From Hofstenia miamia (taxonomy: Eukaryota; Xenacoelomorpha; Acoela; Hofsteniidae), in assembly GCA_900660155.1 (NCBI GenBank), contig CABFPE010000235.1:1054946-1118945 (forward strand): a stretch of DNA of 64,000 bases, given 5' to 3'. Made by a program: the position numbers and the translations under genes. How positions within the stretch are numbered: the first letter of the stretch is position 1; the number at the start of each line of letters is the position of its first letter. A model generated the notes under the pieces. The model was not told the origin of the DNA. It was given only the letters and a program-made list of their open reading frames with translations, and made no database searches. This document shows, piece after piece, positions 1 through 12,016 of the stretch.

Positions 1-1975
1 ACCATTTCTAAACGTTGCTAAATGCAATCTAGTGTCCACCAAATAATGTTCTGAAACGTCTTCTAAACGTCTCACAAACGTCTTCTAGACGTCTTCTAAA
101 TGTCTTCTAATCCTTAGAAAATAGTGTTAAATATTATATAGTGTACTACACCACTAAGGCTGCAAGAATATAACATTGATATGAAAAACTAATGTCACTT
201 TGTAAACCACGTTTCTTTACCCAAAATTTCTGGGGATTTCTTTGTAATATTTGGCCTTGTAGCTTAAATACCAGCAATAATTACAGAAAACACCTGGTCT
301 GTGTTAATTAGGTTAGGTAAATGACTGACGTTAGCCTATTATTTTTTATATTGCTTGATAAATATCAGCAAAAAGAAACCATGTAAACAGGCGCTTTCGA
401 ATTTGAATACGTCAAATTAAACCACATTGAGGAATAATGTGAACTAAATTCCCGCCATTGCAATTGTCAAATGAAATCAACATGAGGAATCGGTGTTGAA
501 CCAATATAATCGATGCTTTAGATATTTAATATGTGAATATGGAAGTTATTATAAGAATAATTTATGCAAAGCTTTAGCACTAAGTGAATATTGCTTGTTA
601 ACAAGAACAAAGTTTATTGACAATATATTTTTAGTGATGCTTTGAAAATTTGTTTCTAAATTTATTTAGAATAAAAATGTTCAATTTAAATTTATTATAC
701 GCAAAATTATTAGTGCATTGTTAAAGTATATAATCCAGTACATTTTTTCAAAGTACAAACACAATTTACTTTTATGATGAAATGCCAATGATAATATGTT
801 TGTCATTGTTTATTTCTTTGACTTCTAGCAATTTTTATGCTGCATAATGCAGTTTTGTCTGCTTGTATTAGAATTATAAAAATAAATTATCAGAGATGTT
901 TAAATATGAAGTATACTAAGTGATTTATAAACGTTCCTAAGCAACTTCTAAGCATTTCCTTGACGTCTTCTAGACCTTTTCCCCAGTCAAAAATCAAGCG
1001 TCACCAATGCATCCTAACTCATCCTATTGATGCCGCAGGTGTCTCATATCCTAGTGAGACGCTTTTAGCAAAAATAATTTATGCAAAATGTCAGCACTGA
1101 GAATTGTTTGAAAATTAGTAAAACTCCTTTTTACTTTATAATCTTTTATGTTGCATCAAAAAATGATTTCAAATTTTATTCAAAATTGAAATGTTTAATT
1201 TAAATTTATTATTGCCAAAATTATGACCAAATTGCTAAAGAATATATGCGGTGTTTTAAAGCTATCATTCATACGAAATATATTAGTAATTACATATCTT
1301 GGAATGTAATCCATTATCAATACTAGCGGTTTTGTGTTTGTTATTGATAGTTTTGACTGCGCAAAATGTCTTTGCGTTTCTAATTGCTTTGCTGTTCGCA
1401 TTGTTATATGCATCTGTGCCAAGCAATTGGATCTGCAGAATCTTATGTGTTCTTTGTAGCAGCTTGGTCATTGCTATTTAATGAATTTGCTTATGATAAT
1501 CTGTTATATGCACTTAAAACGCATTGAAATAGTGTATTTTGCTGTTATAAATGATGTAGTTGTGAGGTTCCTTAACCTATCTCGCCTTCCGCTATTCTCA
1601 AAGTATCTCATTGTGATACAATCTCAAACCCATCAGCTGAGACAACTTGAGAACGTTTTATTGGGACATATGTTGTCTCAAGGAGACATCCTAGAGATAT
1701 TATTTTGGACGGACATTAAGACAGATTTAGGATCATTTTAGGATGCATTGCGATGTTCTCATGATATTGCTAGGATGGCAATTATGTCGCGGCGAGATGT
1801 TTATAGAATATCGTGGGGATTTCTCAGTTTTTTCTGGGTCTAAACGTCTTCTAAACTATTTCTAAACGTCTTAAAGACGTCTTCTAGACCTGACATAGAT
1901 GCCATTTCTAAACGTCTTCTAAACCATTTTAAGACGTGTTATAAGACGTCTTCTAAACGTTTTATTGTTTATTGG
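1..1975. repeat. Block of degenerate repeats with GTCTTCTAAAC motifs
   Basis: Clusters of AAACGTCTTCTAAACGTC-like words occur at 56-115, 950-980 and 1836-1965. Between them is a diverged tandem duplication with an offset of about 515 bp: 556-735 resembles 1073-1250 (shared AATAATTTATGCAAA and CAATTTAAATTTATTAT). The stretch 1556-1830 has several GAGAC/GTCTC words in both orientations. It is probably a non-autonomous element. The family is unknown, and the short open frames here look like chance. Confidence 0.6.
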
Positions 1976-2101
1976 GTTACACTAAAATGGCATAGAAAAA
2001 TAGATGTTGAATTTGAATCACTCATAATTTTTCGGATGAAAAGTGTGAATTGTGATTTAACTATATGCATTTTTAATCATATGCTAAACACAATATCAGT
2101 T

Positions 2102-2524
2102 CCTAAGGCTGTTTCATTAATTATAATTGACCGAAATGTTGTTAATTGACGGCGACTGAGCATTTTTTACTAACCAAATCAATTATCAATTAGTGTATAG
2201 TCAATAAAAGTGCAGAAAACAAGCAACATGTTTCTTAATAAAATTTTCTTACATTATGTAAAAATTAGCGAAAAAGTGCAAGGACTCCTCAGAATCCCAG
2301 CTACTGCGGTGCCCACGGAAATACATTGGTTCAACACAGGAAATATAATTACTACGCGTCGGGAAAGTCTGAATCCAGAAACATTTCGTCAACTCATTTT
2401 TCTCCGAATTTGTATTAAGCAAAAATTTAATTTATTATTAAAAACATTTTCTTGTTTTTGTTCATAATCGATAATTGACCGAATTTTTTATTAATTGACC
2501 CATAATTGACCGATCGCACAGGCT
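2102..2524 (+). mobile_element. hAT transposon remnant (423 bp) with dimerisation-domain coding
   Basis: The frame 2210-2467 encodes LLRIPATAVPTEIHWF then GNIITTRRESLNPETFRQLI, the hAT C-terminal dimerisation domain (usual form yL.iPaTSvpSERlFSaaGnivt..R..L.p). The SERLFS core is altered to TEIHWF. The segment is flanked by identical 8-bp TATCAGTT (2094-2101 and 2525-2532), the target-duplication length of hAT. Terminal repeats are weak (AAGGCTGT against AAGCCTGT), and TAATTGACC words recur near both ends. The body of the transposase is missing, so this is an internally deleted relic. Confidence 0.8.
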
Positions 2525-2532
2525 TATCAGTT

Positions 2533-4094
2533 GCCATAGTTCCAATCTTAGAAACTTGGAATAAGAGTGTAACAAAATCAACTTCATAAAGAAACAGTAA
2601 TTGCAATCAATTACATTATGATCATGAATTTAAAACGTATGAAATTCTAGTAAGTACTTGGAGTGAACTTATAGAATCACTAACCTGCTTGTAGATTGGG
2701 TTGATCTTTGAGATCGTCAATTGGATAGGTGTTGAGGTTAATCACTGATTTTTATAGAATTGCAAAAGCTGTTCCCAGGTTTTTCTGAGTTCATCAAATG
2801 AAGTCCCTAGTATCTTTCTTTAAATATCAATTTTGATATCAATGTTTGCATTTCCATAGCGAACTTTTCCCATACCTGTATGCGCACGAATTCCACCAGT
2901 CATTGATCACGTGAATGAATTCATGTGCATACGCATTGTAATGTAGCTACGATTACCATTGATAGAACTTGTAGAAAAACAGCACGGAAACTGCCCAAGA
3001 TTGAAACAAAAGCATTACATGAAATATTTCCTTCTGTAAAATATTTCTATCATGCAATGGCGTACGAAAATCCTTTCTGACTGCAATCTTTTTGGATACA
3101 AATTATTTTAGCAATTGCATTAAATAGACTGGTATTTTTATGTCATTTGTTGATTATTGGATTGTGAATGTGATGTCTTAATTTTTTAGTTTTTTGGTTT
3201 AATAGTCAATATATAATTTGCTTATAAGTTACATTACGTAACTTTAAAGTGAATTGCTGTTATAAGAATCGGATTTTTTCTTTCAAAACAATTTACGATA
3301 AGCCTACTTTAAAGAAAATCCCTATTTCAAGTACTTTAAAGTGGAAGCAAGTGTAAACAAGTAAAACATATGAACTTAAAGTTTTTGTTGTATTCACTTC
3401 CATGGATAAATCCCAAGATTCCCAAATTTTTTAATAGGGAAAATTTTTTTGTGAACAAAATTGTTAGTGACTTAAAAAGCACAATATTTTATTCGTAGCT
3501 AAAGAAATTTTCTTTTTGAAATGAGTTTATTAAGTTAGTTAAGGATCTATATATTTTATGCGCCTTCTTGTACAAACAAGAAATACGTGAAAAAAAAGTA
3601 ATAGTGAGCAATGTAAAGAAAATAGAAAGAGGTGCATTTCTTTCTGGTCAGAAACTTTGATTAATTACATAAATTTTTTCAGCCGTCTGCAAATATAAAA
3701 ACAATAAAACAATTGTTTTTAATCTTTTACATAGCATCATCGGAACGCCTGCAGGCTCAGGTTATCTTCTGCAAAACACTACCTCAACAACAATNATATA
3801 CATATATAATACAAAGTCTTTCTTATATTAGTACACGATTTTTGAGTTAATATGTATCAATTTAATAATACCAGTATTCTTAAATGTCTGAAAATGACTT
3901 TTTGCTTTTCTTTTCATTTATACACTCACATGCTTTTTTGTACTATACTTCTGCTGACGCATGCGTTTTCTCATGACTTATGCTGTCTTCTAACTTAGTG
4001 CCTACAAAATTGCAAATTTCTGACTGAAATAACTTTGAGACATGTATTAAGGTGAATTTCGCTAGTTTCAGTTTATTTACAAATATTTATAGTG
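2533..4094. other. AT-rich sequence without recognised features
   Basis: I see no gene or repeat. There is one undetermined base (N) at 3795. Confidence 0.6.
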
Positions 4095-4117
4095 TATATA
4101 TATATATATATATATAA
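4095..4117. repeat. (TA)n microsatellite
   Basis: A short alternating TA run abutting the left edge of repeat copy A. Confidence 0.9.
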
Positions 4118-4925
4118 TTTGGAAACTTTCCAAGAATTTGCCAAATATTTGACAAACTTTCTAAAGATTTGGCAAATATTTGCTAAATTTTTTTAAATTT
4201 TGTCTAAATTGTTAAGAATTTTTTAAAATATATTAGCCAATTACACGGGGACACCTATGCAAAGTATTTAGCTTACATCAGCTTTAGTTATTTAAAACAT
4301 CAGTTAATCAAACTGCTTTTACAGGTATATATTACAGTGTATACAACTGATGCAGAGTTTAAACACAGACTAGTCATGGTCATATCTAAAGCACTCAACT
4401 GCCTACTAATTGCAATAATGCATTGACATGTAAGTCAACATTATAATTTCAACATTGCAAAATTGAAAATTATACCAGTACAGTTTGCTTATATTCCGAA
4501 ACAATGTGCTCAGAATTTTGAATTGTGAATTATACTTTAAACATTTATAATTTAGTTAGATTTGAATATTAGTTCTGGTATAACTATAAAAAATAAAAGA
4601 GCATTATTTATAATACTAGTCCATAACTAGTACTAAATGCGTATCGAAATATTGCATAAATTATTTTAGATACAACAATATTTTAATTGTTCATAATAGT
4701 AGTCAATGAAAAGTTAAAGCTTTCGTTAAATTGGGTTAAAAATTGAAATTGTATATTATACATTGCGTACACGTTTATTTTTTATATAACCTGTAAAATA
4801 ATGAATGTTCAAATTGTACACATTTGGATAATAATTTGACAATTGTGGCAAGTATTTGCAAACTACTCAGAATATTGCCATTTATAAATATCATGCATGT
4901 TTATCCAAATATTCTTAGTATTTGA
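4117..4925 (+). mobile_element. Copy A of a ~0.8-kb repeat family with TTTGCCAAAT-rich ends
   Basis: Shares a long diverged alignment with 12017-12866 in the same orientation, including GCATTGACATGTAAGTCAAC, the palindrome-like CTAGTCCATAACTAGTACTAA (4616-4636) and GAAAAGTTAAAGCTTTCGTT. The left edge is an array of GGCAAATATTTGCTAAAT-type words, and a weaker set lies at the right edge. There is no coding capacity. It is probably a non-autonomous DNA transposon; the superfamily is not determined. Confidence 0.75.
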
Positions 4926-6215
4926 GAGTGAACTACTGAACATTAAAATCATAGAAATGTGCTATTAAATAATTGCTTTATAAAAAATTGAGTTATACTA
5001 TTTTTTAATATTTGTAAATAGTCAAAAAGTGTTAATTTCTGTTAATTGAAGTTTTAGCTTACAGTTGCTTTTCTTATTTGATTTTTACGCATTTCCCCAA
5101 CGGCTAATTTAATTAACCTTTATTTTTGCTTTTTCAGAATAATGAACTTTTCTGTAAATTGCCATTTTATTTATCTTTATGTAATGTTGTTGATATTTTG
5201 CTGATCGTTATGATCACCGCTTAGGGTATCATTTCGGGCGTCAAGGTAAGATAACCAGCAAAGCCTTAAATGGTTGATGGTTACTCCCCGTTGAGTACAG
5301 TTAGAAAGCACGGCTTGAATGTAGCCATAACTGTTGCATTTCCTTGTCTCTATATGGGATGAGAGTTAGATCTTGGAAATGGTTCATCATTTTCGAAAGA
5401 GGCCTTTGTTCTGAAAGAAGAGTTTGAATTAATTTGTTCTTTGAATTCTTTTATTATAATTTTTGGAATGAACCTGCCCATCTTTTCTCATTCGATAGAA
5501 AGACAATTAATTTTTAGCTTCATTGGTTGCTTATCTTTTTAATGGAAACCTTGCTGAGTATGGCGTGCTCCTCTACCACAAGACAAGCATTCTACAGTAT
5601 TTATGTGAAAACCACATAACCTGAGGAATATGTTTATATTTATACTTATAGGAATCATTTATATGATCATATATAAAATTGAATTTAAGACATCACTGCT
5701 TGTTGGCCTACTTATATGAAATGTGTGTTATATTTAATAATAGTGCATTTATGATTTTCAATCCAAGTAAGCACAGATGCCCTCTAAAATCTACTGTTTT
5801 CATAGCATTAAAAGTGTATTTGGAATATATTTATTTAATACCCAAATATTTGATAGCAGGCTTATGCTTACAAGTTGTAATTAATTGTTTGATTTTTTTG
5901 AAACATAATATATCAAAAATTTAATTTCAAATATTTTGAAAGTTAACAGGTTATAATGGTTTACAAATAATACTTTTTTCAGTTAGCATAATCAACATGT
6001 GCTATAGATTCCGACCTATAATTGATCGTGTGCTTTGCTACGTAATTTAATGATTCAAGTATGCTGCTTGCTTGAGTAAGAACAGCATGCTTCATTTCAC
6101 ATTTGATTGTGAAATACTTTTTGTTAGGTCATTTGTTTTTCCTATTCTTGTTAAAAAGATTCAATTGTAAAAAATGTTGAGCATTTTTCTTATGATATTG
6201 CAAAACAAATTCATG

Positions 6216-6277
<62 letters not shown>

Positions 6278-6994
6278 TATAGCAGAGTTGGAACCAGTCA
6301 GGAATTTCGCTGACACGACTGAAACAAACAAGCTTTTTTGGTCATAAAGTATGTTTTGAGAACATTTTCTTAAAGTTAAACCTAAGTCAAGCAAAGTACC
6401 TTTACGGGTATAATATTAAAACTGTGTGTATCCAACCACTTAACTAAAACAATTCTTGTAGCTTGCGGAGGGGTTAATCTCCAAGCACTATAATGTGCAA
6501 TTACAAAATATTTTCAGCAATGCATTGAAATAGATTCAGGTAGCACAAGTAACGATGTTACGTGCTATGTTAAATGACAACCTGATGCAAATTAAATTGA
6601 TGTCAGATTTATTAAAGCTTATTCTTGAAGTAGCGCAAAAAGGAATACTTATTTGGTCAATAAAAACTTTAAAATAAAACATTTGATAAACATTTAATAA
6701 ATTTTTTTAGCTACTTAAAACAATATTTACTAATGTGTCATACAACAATAGACCTGTTTCAAGTTATATTTTTTCAAAATATTAGTTTAAAGTAAAAATG
6801 TCAGAATTTTCAGATTTCCAAATATGCGAGGCAAGAAGGGACGGATTAACAGAGGCAAGGCAATACAATGTAAAATAAAGTTTAATGAAACTAAAGCAAC
6901 AATTACATGTTTCTTTATTAATATTGACTGCAGCTATGAAATCTAACAGTCATAAATAAGAAAAAAATCACTTCTTAACATAAATCCCATATTA
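4926..6994. other. AT-rich sequence; (TA)n at 6217-6281
   Basis: A (TA)n microsatellite lies at about 6217-6281. A block at 5210-5400 is less AT-rich (for example GGGCGTCAAGGTAAGATAAC) but matches no RNA or protein that I recognise. Otherwise nothing. Confidence 0.6.
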
Positions 6995-7195
6995 TTATGT
7001 CCTTTGGAAATGTGCAACAATCACTGTGAGCCCATGTCTTACAAACTGAACATAAAAACCACTGTTGCTTTTATTTTGCTTGGGATCACAAACCTCTACA
7101 ACCATAGCATTATTTATGGCTTGAGAGATGAATAAAATACTGCCTAGGTTATTATATACTTGAATATAAAATACACGTTGCCTTTTGCCCCATCT
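6995..7195 (-). CDS. Possible terminal exon of unknown protein
   Basis: A 66-codon open stretch on the minus strand starts right after a TAG that could be an acceptor (gatatag) and ends in TAA (6997-6995). It has ordinary amino-acid composition, for example AINNAMVVEVCDPKQNKSN. FISQAINNAMVVEV faintly recalls a ricin-type beta-trefoil repeat, but this is not established. It lies 1.2 kb downstream of the Ig exon on the same strand, yet its phase does not fit a direct join to it. It may be chance. Confidence 0.25.
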   Translation of the reverse strand, partial: RWGKRQRVFYIQVYNNLGSILFISQAINNAMVVEVCDPKQNKSNSGFYVQFVRHGLTVIVAHFQRT

Positions 7196-8433
7196 CTATA
7201 TCAAATTTTTAATGCACTGAAAAACAAAAATGCAAAGAAGATTGATTCTCTTCTTGCAATGCAGTAATTTCAGAAGTAAAAAACTTAATAAAAATATAAA
7301 ATCAGGAAGATCACCATGTAGTAAAGCCTAAAAACAGAAAAAATTTCCCTAAACAAATATTTAAATACTCTCCAAATTTTAACGATTCTTGTCAGAGCCT
7401 GACTTTAAATACTCCATAAAGTTTTTATTAACCACTTAAAAATGAAAGCAATACGATTTTCAACGGCAGGAAATTATTTTAATCTTAATGACTCTTCAAA
7501 TCTATTAACCAGAAGCTAATAAAACACTGAAATAAAAAATTCGTTCCTTTTTACCCCATGTTCCTTGTTGCCCGCATTACTCTACATAAAAATATAATTC
7601 CCTTTTACATCATTTGATTATATCATTTATTATTTTAAGCAATATAACAGCAATTTTCAAATATATGCGGCTTAAAATTTTAAAGGCATAAAAGCGTATT
7701 TATACAGCGTACGAATTCTATTGGATTTTGAAAAAAAAACAGTAATTTATTATTAAGAAATCTATCTATTCATTGAATATATCCTAAAAAATAGGTATAT
7801 GAATTGACGTAATTGCTGACCAGTTGTGGAAAAAATCACTTTATACACTGTTAGCAAAAAGTTTGTCATACAAAGTGCATCTATTGCATAAATATGAAAT
7901 GCAATGTTTAAATTTGCTATTTTCAAATTTGAATTGACATTGCAAAAGTGGTGTGCCTTGCTTTATATGATTAACTATTGTAGAAAAAGTGATATAAGGG
8001 ATTACACATTAAAATAGTCATATCGAAACAAAATATGCTATAAATGCCAATTGCATCCTTGCAAAACAACAAAAATGTGCTTTTTCATTGTCATCGTTGA
8101 CTTTATGATTTTTATGAAAAAATTAATATATTTTCAAAAATTGATAAAATTTGTTGACATTACGCCAATTTTACCTTTAAATGTATAACTAATTTTCATG
8201 GTGTAGTGTGAACGGTTTTTCAATTTGAAGCCATCATTCATAATGCATTCGATAAGAATATTTTTCATTTTAAATTTATTTTCTTAATGCGCATTGGCAT
8301 GTAGAATTATTTTGAGATTTTAGACTTAATTGCATAACTTCACAACAAAGGCATTACTGATTAAGAAATTCATGGCACTTCAATTCAAACATAAAATATA
8401 GTAACAGAAACTACGAGCATATTTTAGGCATAC
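7196..8433. other. AT-rich sequence without recognised features
   Basis: Lies between the possible terminal exon and the Ig exon. I found no exon that joins them. Confidence 0.5.
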
Positions 8434-8697
8434 CTATAATATCCAGTTTTGTAATAGCTGATTTATTATCAAAATGACCAAAACATTTTTCATATCTTGC
8501 AGTGCATTCGTAACCGCCAATTTGCAAGTTGTCAAAACTTATTTGTACTGTATTTTCCATGGATCGTTTTGATTCAGAAATAATGCTTCCATTGGGGTAA
8601 TGCCACTTGATATCACAATAATCGTTGGTATGGCAAGACAAAGTTACGTTTTTAGGATAATATACATCAACTTCTGTTTGATTCACCCAAACCAAAA
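8434..8697 (-). CDS. Orphan immunoglobulin-domain exon
   Basis: On the minus strand, the acceptor tattgctttag precedes 8697 and the donor GTATGC follows 8434. The 264-nt exon is open and symmetrical in phase (two nt, 87 codons, one nt: phase 1-1), the layout typical of exons carrying one extracellular Ig domain. The peptide has the Ig pattern: NVTLSCH (B-strand Cys), IKWHY (core Trp), ISFDNLQIGGYECTA (the YxC motif). A second pair of cysteines (NDYC and YEKC) could form an extra disulfide, and NQT, NVT and NGS are N-glycosylation sites. It is probably part of a secreted or membrane receptor. I could not place the other exons; it may also be a lone duplicate. Confidence 0.75.
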
Positions 8698-9628
8698 CTA
8701 AAGCAATATAGTTATTATTATGAAAACATATATAAATTCAAGTTAAATCGCTAAATTGTTACACATATTGTAGAACATTATTTCAGAGATTCGGCATTTA
8801 TAATTATAGTGTCTTGAACTCTATGCCTAGATACCTAAGATGAGACATGAGATCACAGTGTTGTGTGATTAATATAGTTGATTATTGAAAAGGGAGTTTG
8901 ATAATAATTAATAATTTATTTACTTTGATCCAATAACTGACTTGACATTGTCAATTTGTTTATACACGCCATAGTCAACTTAAATATTCAGAATCCTACT
9001 GTTTTAATAAAACATCATAACATCGCAAACAATAAATAATGACCATTAGATTCGTTCATGTGTTGTTTTCTCTTTGTTTTGTAAACTTTTTCAAAGACGT
9101 TTTCCTAACGTATGTTTGGCAGCATTTTTTATTTTTGTTTCTTTTATCAAATGTAATTTATTATCAATAATTGACATTTAACTCGATGATTGTTTGGTAA
9201 TACACAAAAATAAAAGGTTTATAATCAAACACCTCTAAGTAAGGCCTCTTTTTATTTATATATATACAGCATAACTTCAATGTTAATTTTTCAGTCTAAA
9301 TGTTGACTATCGCGTCACCAAGCCCAACTGCTTAATTCAAGCATTCGCAGATGTTAACACAGATCTCTTAGCAGGGACACTTCCAAGATAGTGGTCCAAA
9401 AGTTATTAAGTTACTAAATATTTATGCCTGTACGTCATATAGCTTTCAACGTTTAGTTTAGAATTCTTCATTAATTTTTCTGGTTGCCTTTTTCTTAGTT
9501 TGACAATATTTGGTGCCCTTGTATTTATATCCAGTGAATGCAGACATTTCAAATTATCACATCAGCAAACAGATTAGAGAAACTAAAGACTGCATTAAGT
9601 CATGAATTTTGTGCAATTGCATAGGAAA
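8698..9628. other. AT-rich sequence without recognised features
   Basis: Upstream side of the Ig exon on its strand. I searched for a signal-peptide or further Ig exon and saw none that I could support. Confidence 0.5.
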
Positions 9629-9831
9629 TTGTTCAAAATGAAATGGCGAAAAATACATCACCACATGAAGTAGATCTGAAGTTATGTAATTTTTAAACAG
9701 GCACGTGATTTTAAATGAAATACATTTTTATCTTCAATTTTAATTTGTTCAAAATGAAATGGCGAAAAATACATCACCACATGAAGTAGATCTGAAGTTA
9801 TGTAATTTTTAAACAGGCACGTGATTTTAAA
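9629..9831. repeat. Perfect 87-bp direct duplication with 29-bp spacer
   Basis: 9629-9715 and 9745-9831 are identical from TTGTTCAAAATGAAATGG to GGCACGTGATTTTAAA. The lack of any mismatch means a recent duplication or an assembly artefact. Confidence 0.95.
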
Positions 9832-12016
9832 AAAATTCAGTCTTTTGTACTCAGCATATATCTAATAAAGTGTTTTGAATTTTAACATTTTTATTTGAAC
9901 ATGGATTATTCTATCTAATAAATTTTAGGTCGGTGTTAGTAATTTGGTAAAGAAGTTTGTATATATCATCCGTTGTAGTTGACTTAAATGATTGAAGGAA
10001 GAAGAACATCTTTTGTAAATCGCATAAAACATTGAAGAAAGTATTTTTTAGTATTTCAGAATAAAAATATGAAGTGAAACTCTTCTTATCCCTTAGTTTG
10101 GAGTATCGCATTTGTTTTGAATACTAATAACATTAGATTAGAAAAACTTACTCAATATTTACTATCTTCAGCTTTGCTTTACTAATGGTTTTAAAAGTAC
10201 TTAGTATATTCATAAATATCTCTGTTTAATTAATTGGTTAAGATCACCTATGAATAGCCCTACAGATATAATCATACATGCTAGCCCTTCGTACATGTAA
10301 ACAATCAATGCCGTCGGCAAGAAAGCAAATTCATAAGTTGGCCAGAGGTCTATGAAATAAAACAATGAGCAACTTAAATCGAATACCAAAGCTCATCTAG
10401 TCAGTACAAAATCAAAAAATATTCCTAAGTCATGAGTAGGAATATGCACTAATTGCTTAAAATGAAACATAATCAATATTACCAGTATTTCTTACTAAAA
10501 CAGAAAATACGAGCACAATAAGAAGCCTACAAATTTGCTTTAGAAATAGCACGCTTAAAAAAAGCTTTTTTGGGAATTACTTCAACAATTATTTTCATAG
10601 CTTACAATTTTAGAAGTAATTCAAATTTTTAAATGAGCATTTTTGCAAGTTCACAAATAAACAAATATTGAATTTTCCTTAGCGTTAACTATTCAATAGA
10701 ACATCAACTGCAGCCCATTACGTTGTTTTTGCTTTGTAAGGAAAAATATAATAATATATAATTGCCTCTTGCAATATATGATGCAGACATAATAAATTAA
10801 AATCTTATTTTATGATTTCTACAAGAGCTTGAAGTTTTAATTAATAACCTGATTTAAAATATTCCGAATTATTTAAATGGTCTTCCTTGAAGGTACCTTA
10901 TCTTCAATATAATGTTCCCTCATACTATCTGCTTTTAGCCAAATAATGTCAGCGTTAATTAGAGTACACTGTTTGGCCATCTTTGTTTTTGCCAAATACT
11001 GTCGAGCATAATTTAAATATAAACTGCATAAAACAATTTACAAATCAAATTTACTTCATTTGCTTTCATTCCTATGGAAATTGCGACTGATCAAACATTT
11101 GTTGAAAATATAAAGGCCGATCTCCGTTCTTCGATAATATCAGAGATCCTGAAAATTGCTGAAATTAAAGCAGTGCCGGCAATCCAGATAATTTAACCTC
11201 AATTCCACCAACCCGAAAAAGAATATTGTAATGTCTAATCCGCTTGCATTATTACCCAGAGAACTTTTGTTGTGCAATCCAAAAGCTGCATGTTGTTGCC
11301 TTGTGTTGGTTGTTGTATGAAGGAACTCAAACAACCAGCATTTTGACATTGCAATGGGAAGCACAAACTTACAATTATCGCTGGAACATTAAATTTTTAT
11401 AGTAACTATGCGTTATAACGATTGATTTCCCACTATTAATACACGATATATAATGCTAAGCGCTAGACATCGGAGTACTATTGCTATGTCAGGTTTCTGA
11501 TAAAATAACAATATGTTCATTATGGATTCCTTCAAAAATTTAATAATGACAAGAATTTCTTAAATTGTGCAATTTAAAATAAACATTTGACCTTAGAAAT
11601 GGAAGGGAAATTCAGAAAAGGGAAAGCAAGTTCTAATATATGGAATTACACTTTGATCCCGAAATCAAATTTAATATACCATCAATAAACAATGAGTTCT
11701 ATATTTTCATTTCTTTGATTCGTTTGAAACTTGTTACAATCGAAATCTCCGAGAGATTTTCTGACAAAAATCAGTGATTGTCTAATTAAACTTGATAAAA
11801 TAATTAGTAATTTTCTATCACATATATATTCCTTGAGAATTAATTGAAAAAAACAGGCTTCATTTCTACCTTTCATGAAAAAAAGCCAAATTATTGCATA
11901 TGCAATTCAATATTAACGCTAAGCTGCCTTTTGGAGTTCTTTAACTAATAAAAATATTGGCAATTTAAAAGCATTGCAAGATAGTAGAGCACGTTTATGC
12001 ATCCACACTAATAAAT
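9832..12016. other. AT-rich sequence without recognised features
   Basis: A less AT-rich patch at about 11120-11365 is open for 74 codons on the minus strand, but I recognise nothing in any frame. The 66-codon minus-strand frame at 9911-10111 is also unassigned. Confidence 0.5.

Noticed and set aside
5210-5400. Less AT-rich patch considered as an RNA gene
   Set aside because: No tRNA box pair, snRNA or other structural signature could be recognised.
6161-6394. 77-codon minus-strand frame with an (IY)n run; a similar one at 13160-13372
   Set aside because: The run is a translated (TA)n microsatellite.
9911-10111. Minus-strand frame considered as an exon of the Ig gene
   Set aside because: It ends in a stop upstream of the Ig exon on that strand, so it cannot be joined to it as a coding exon, and it has no domain.
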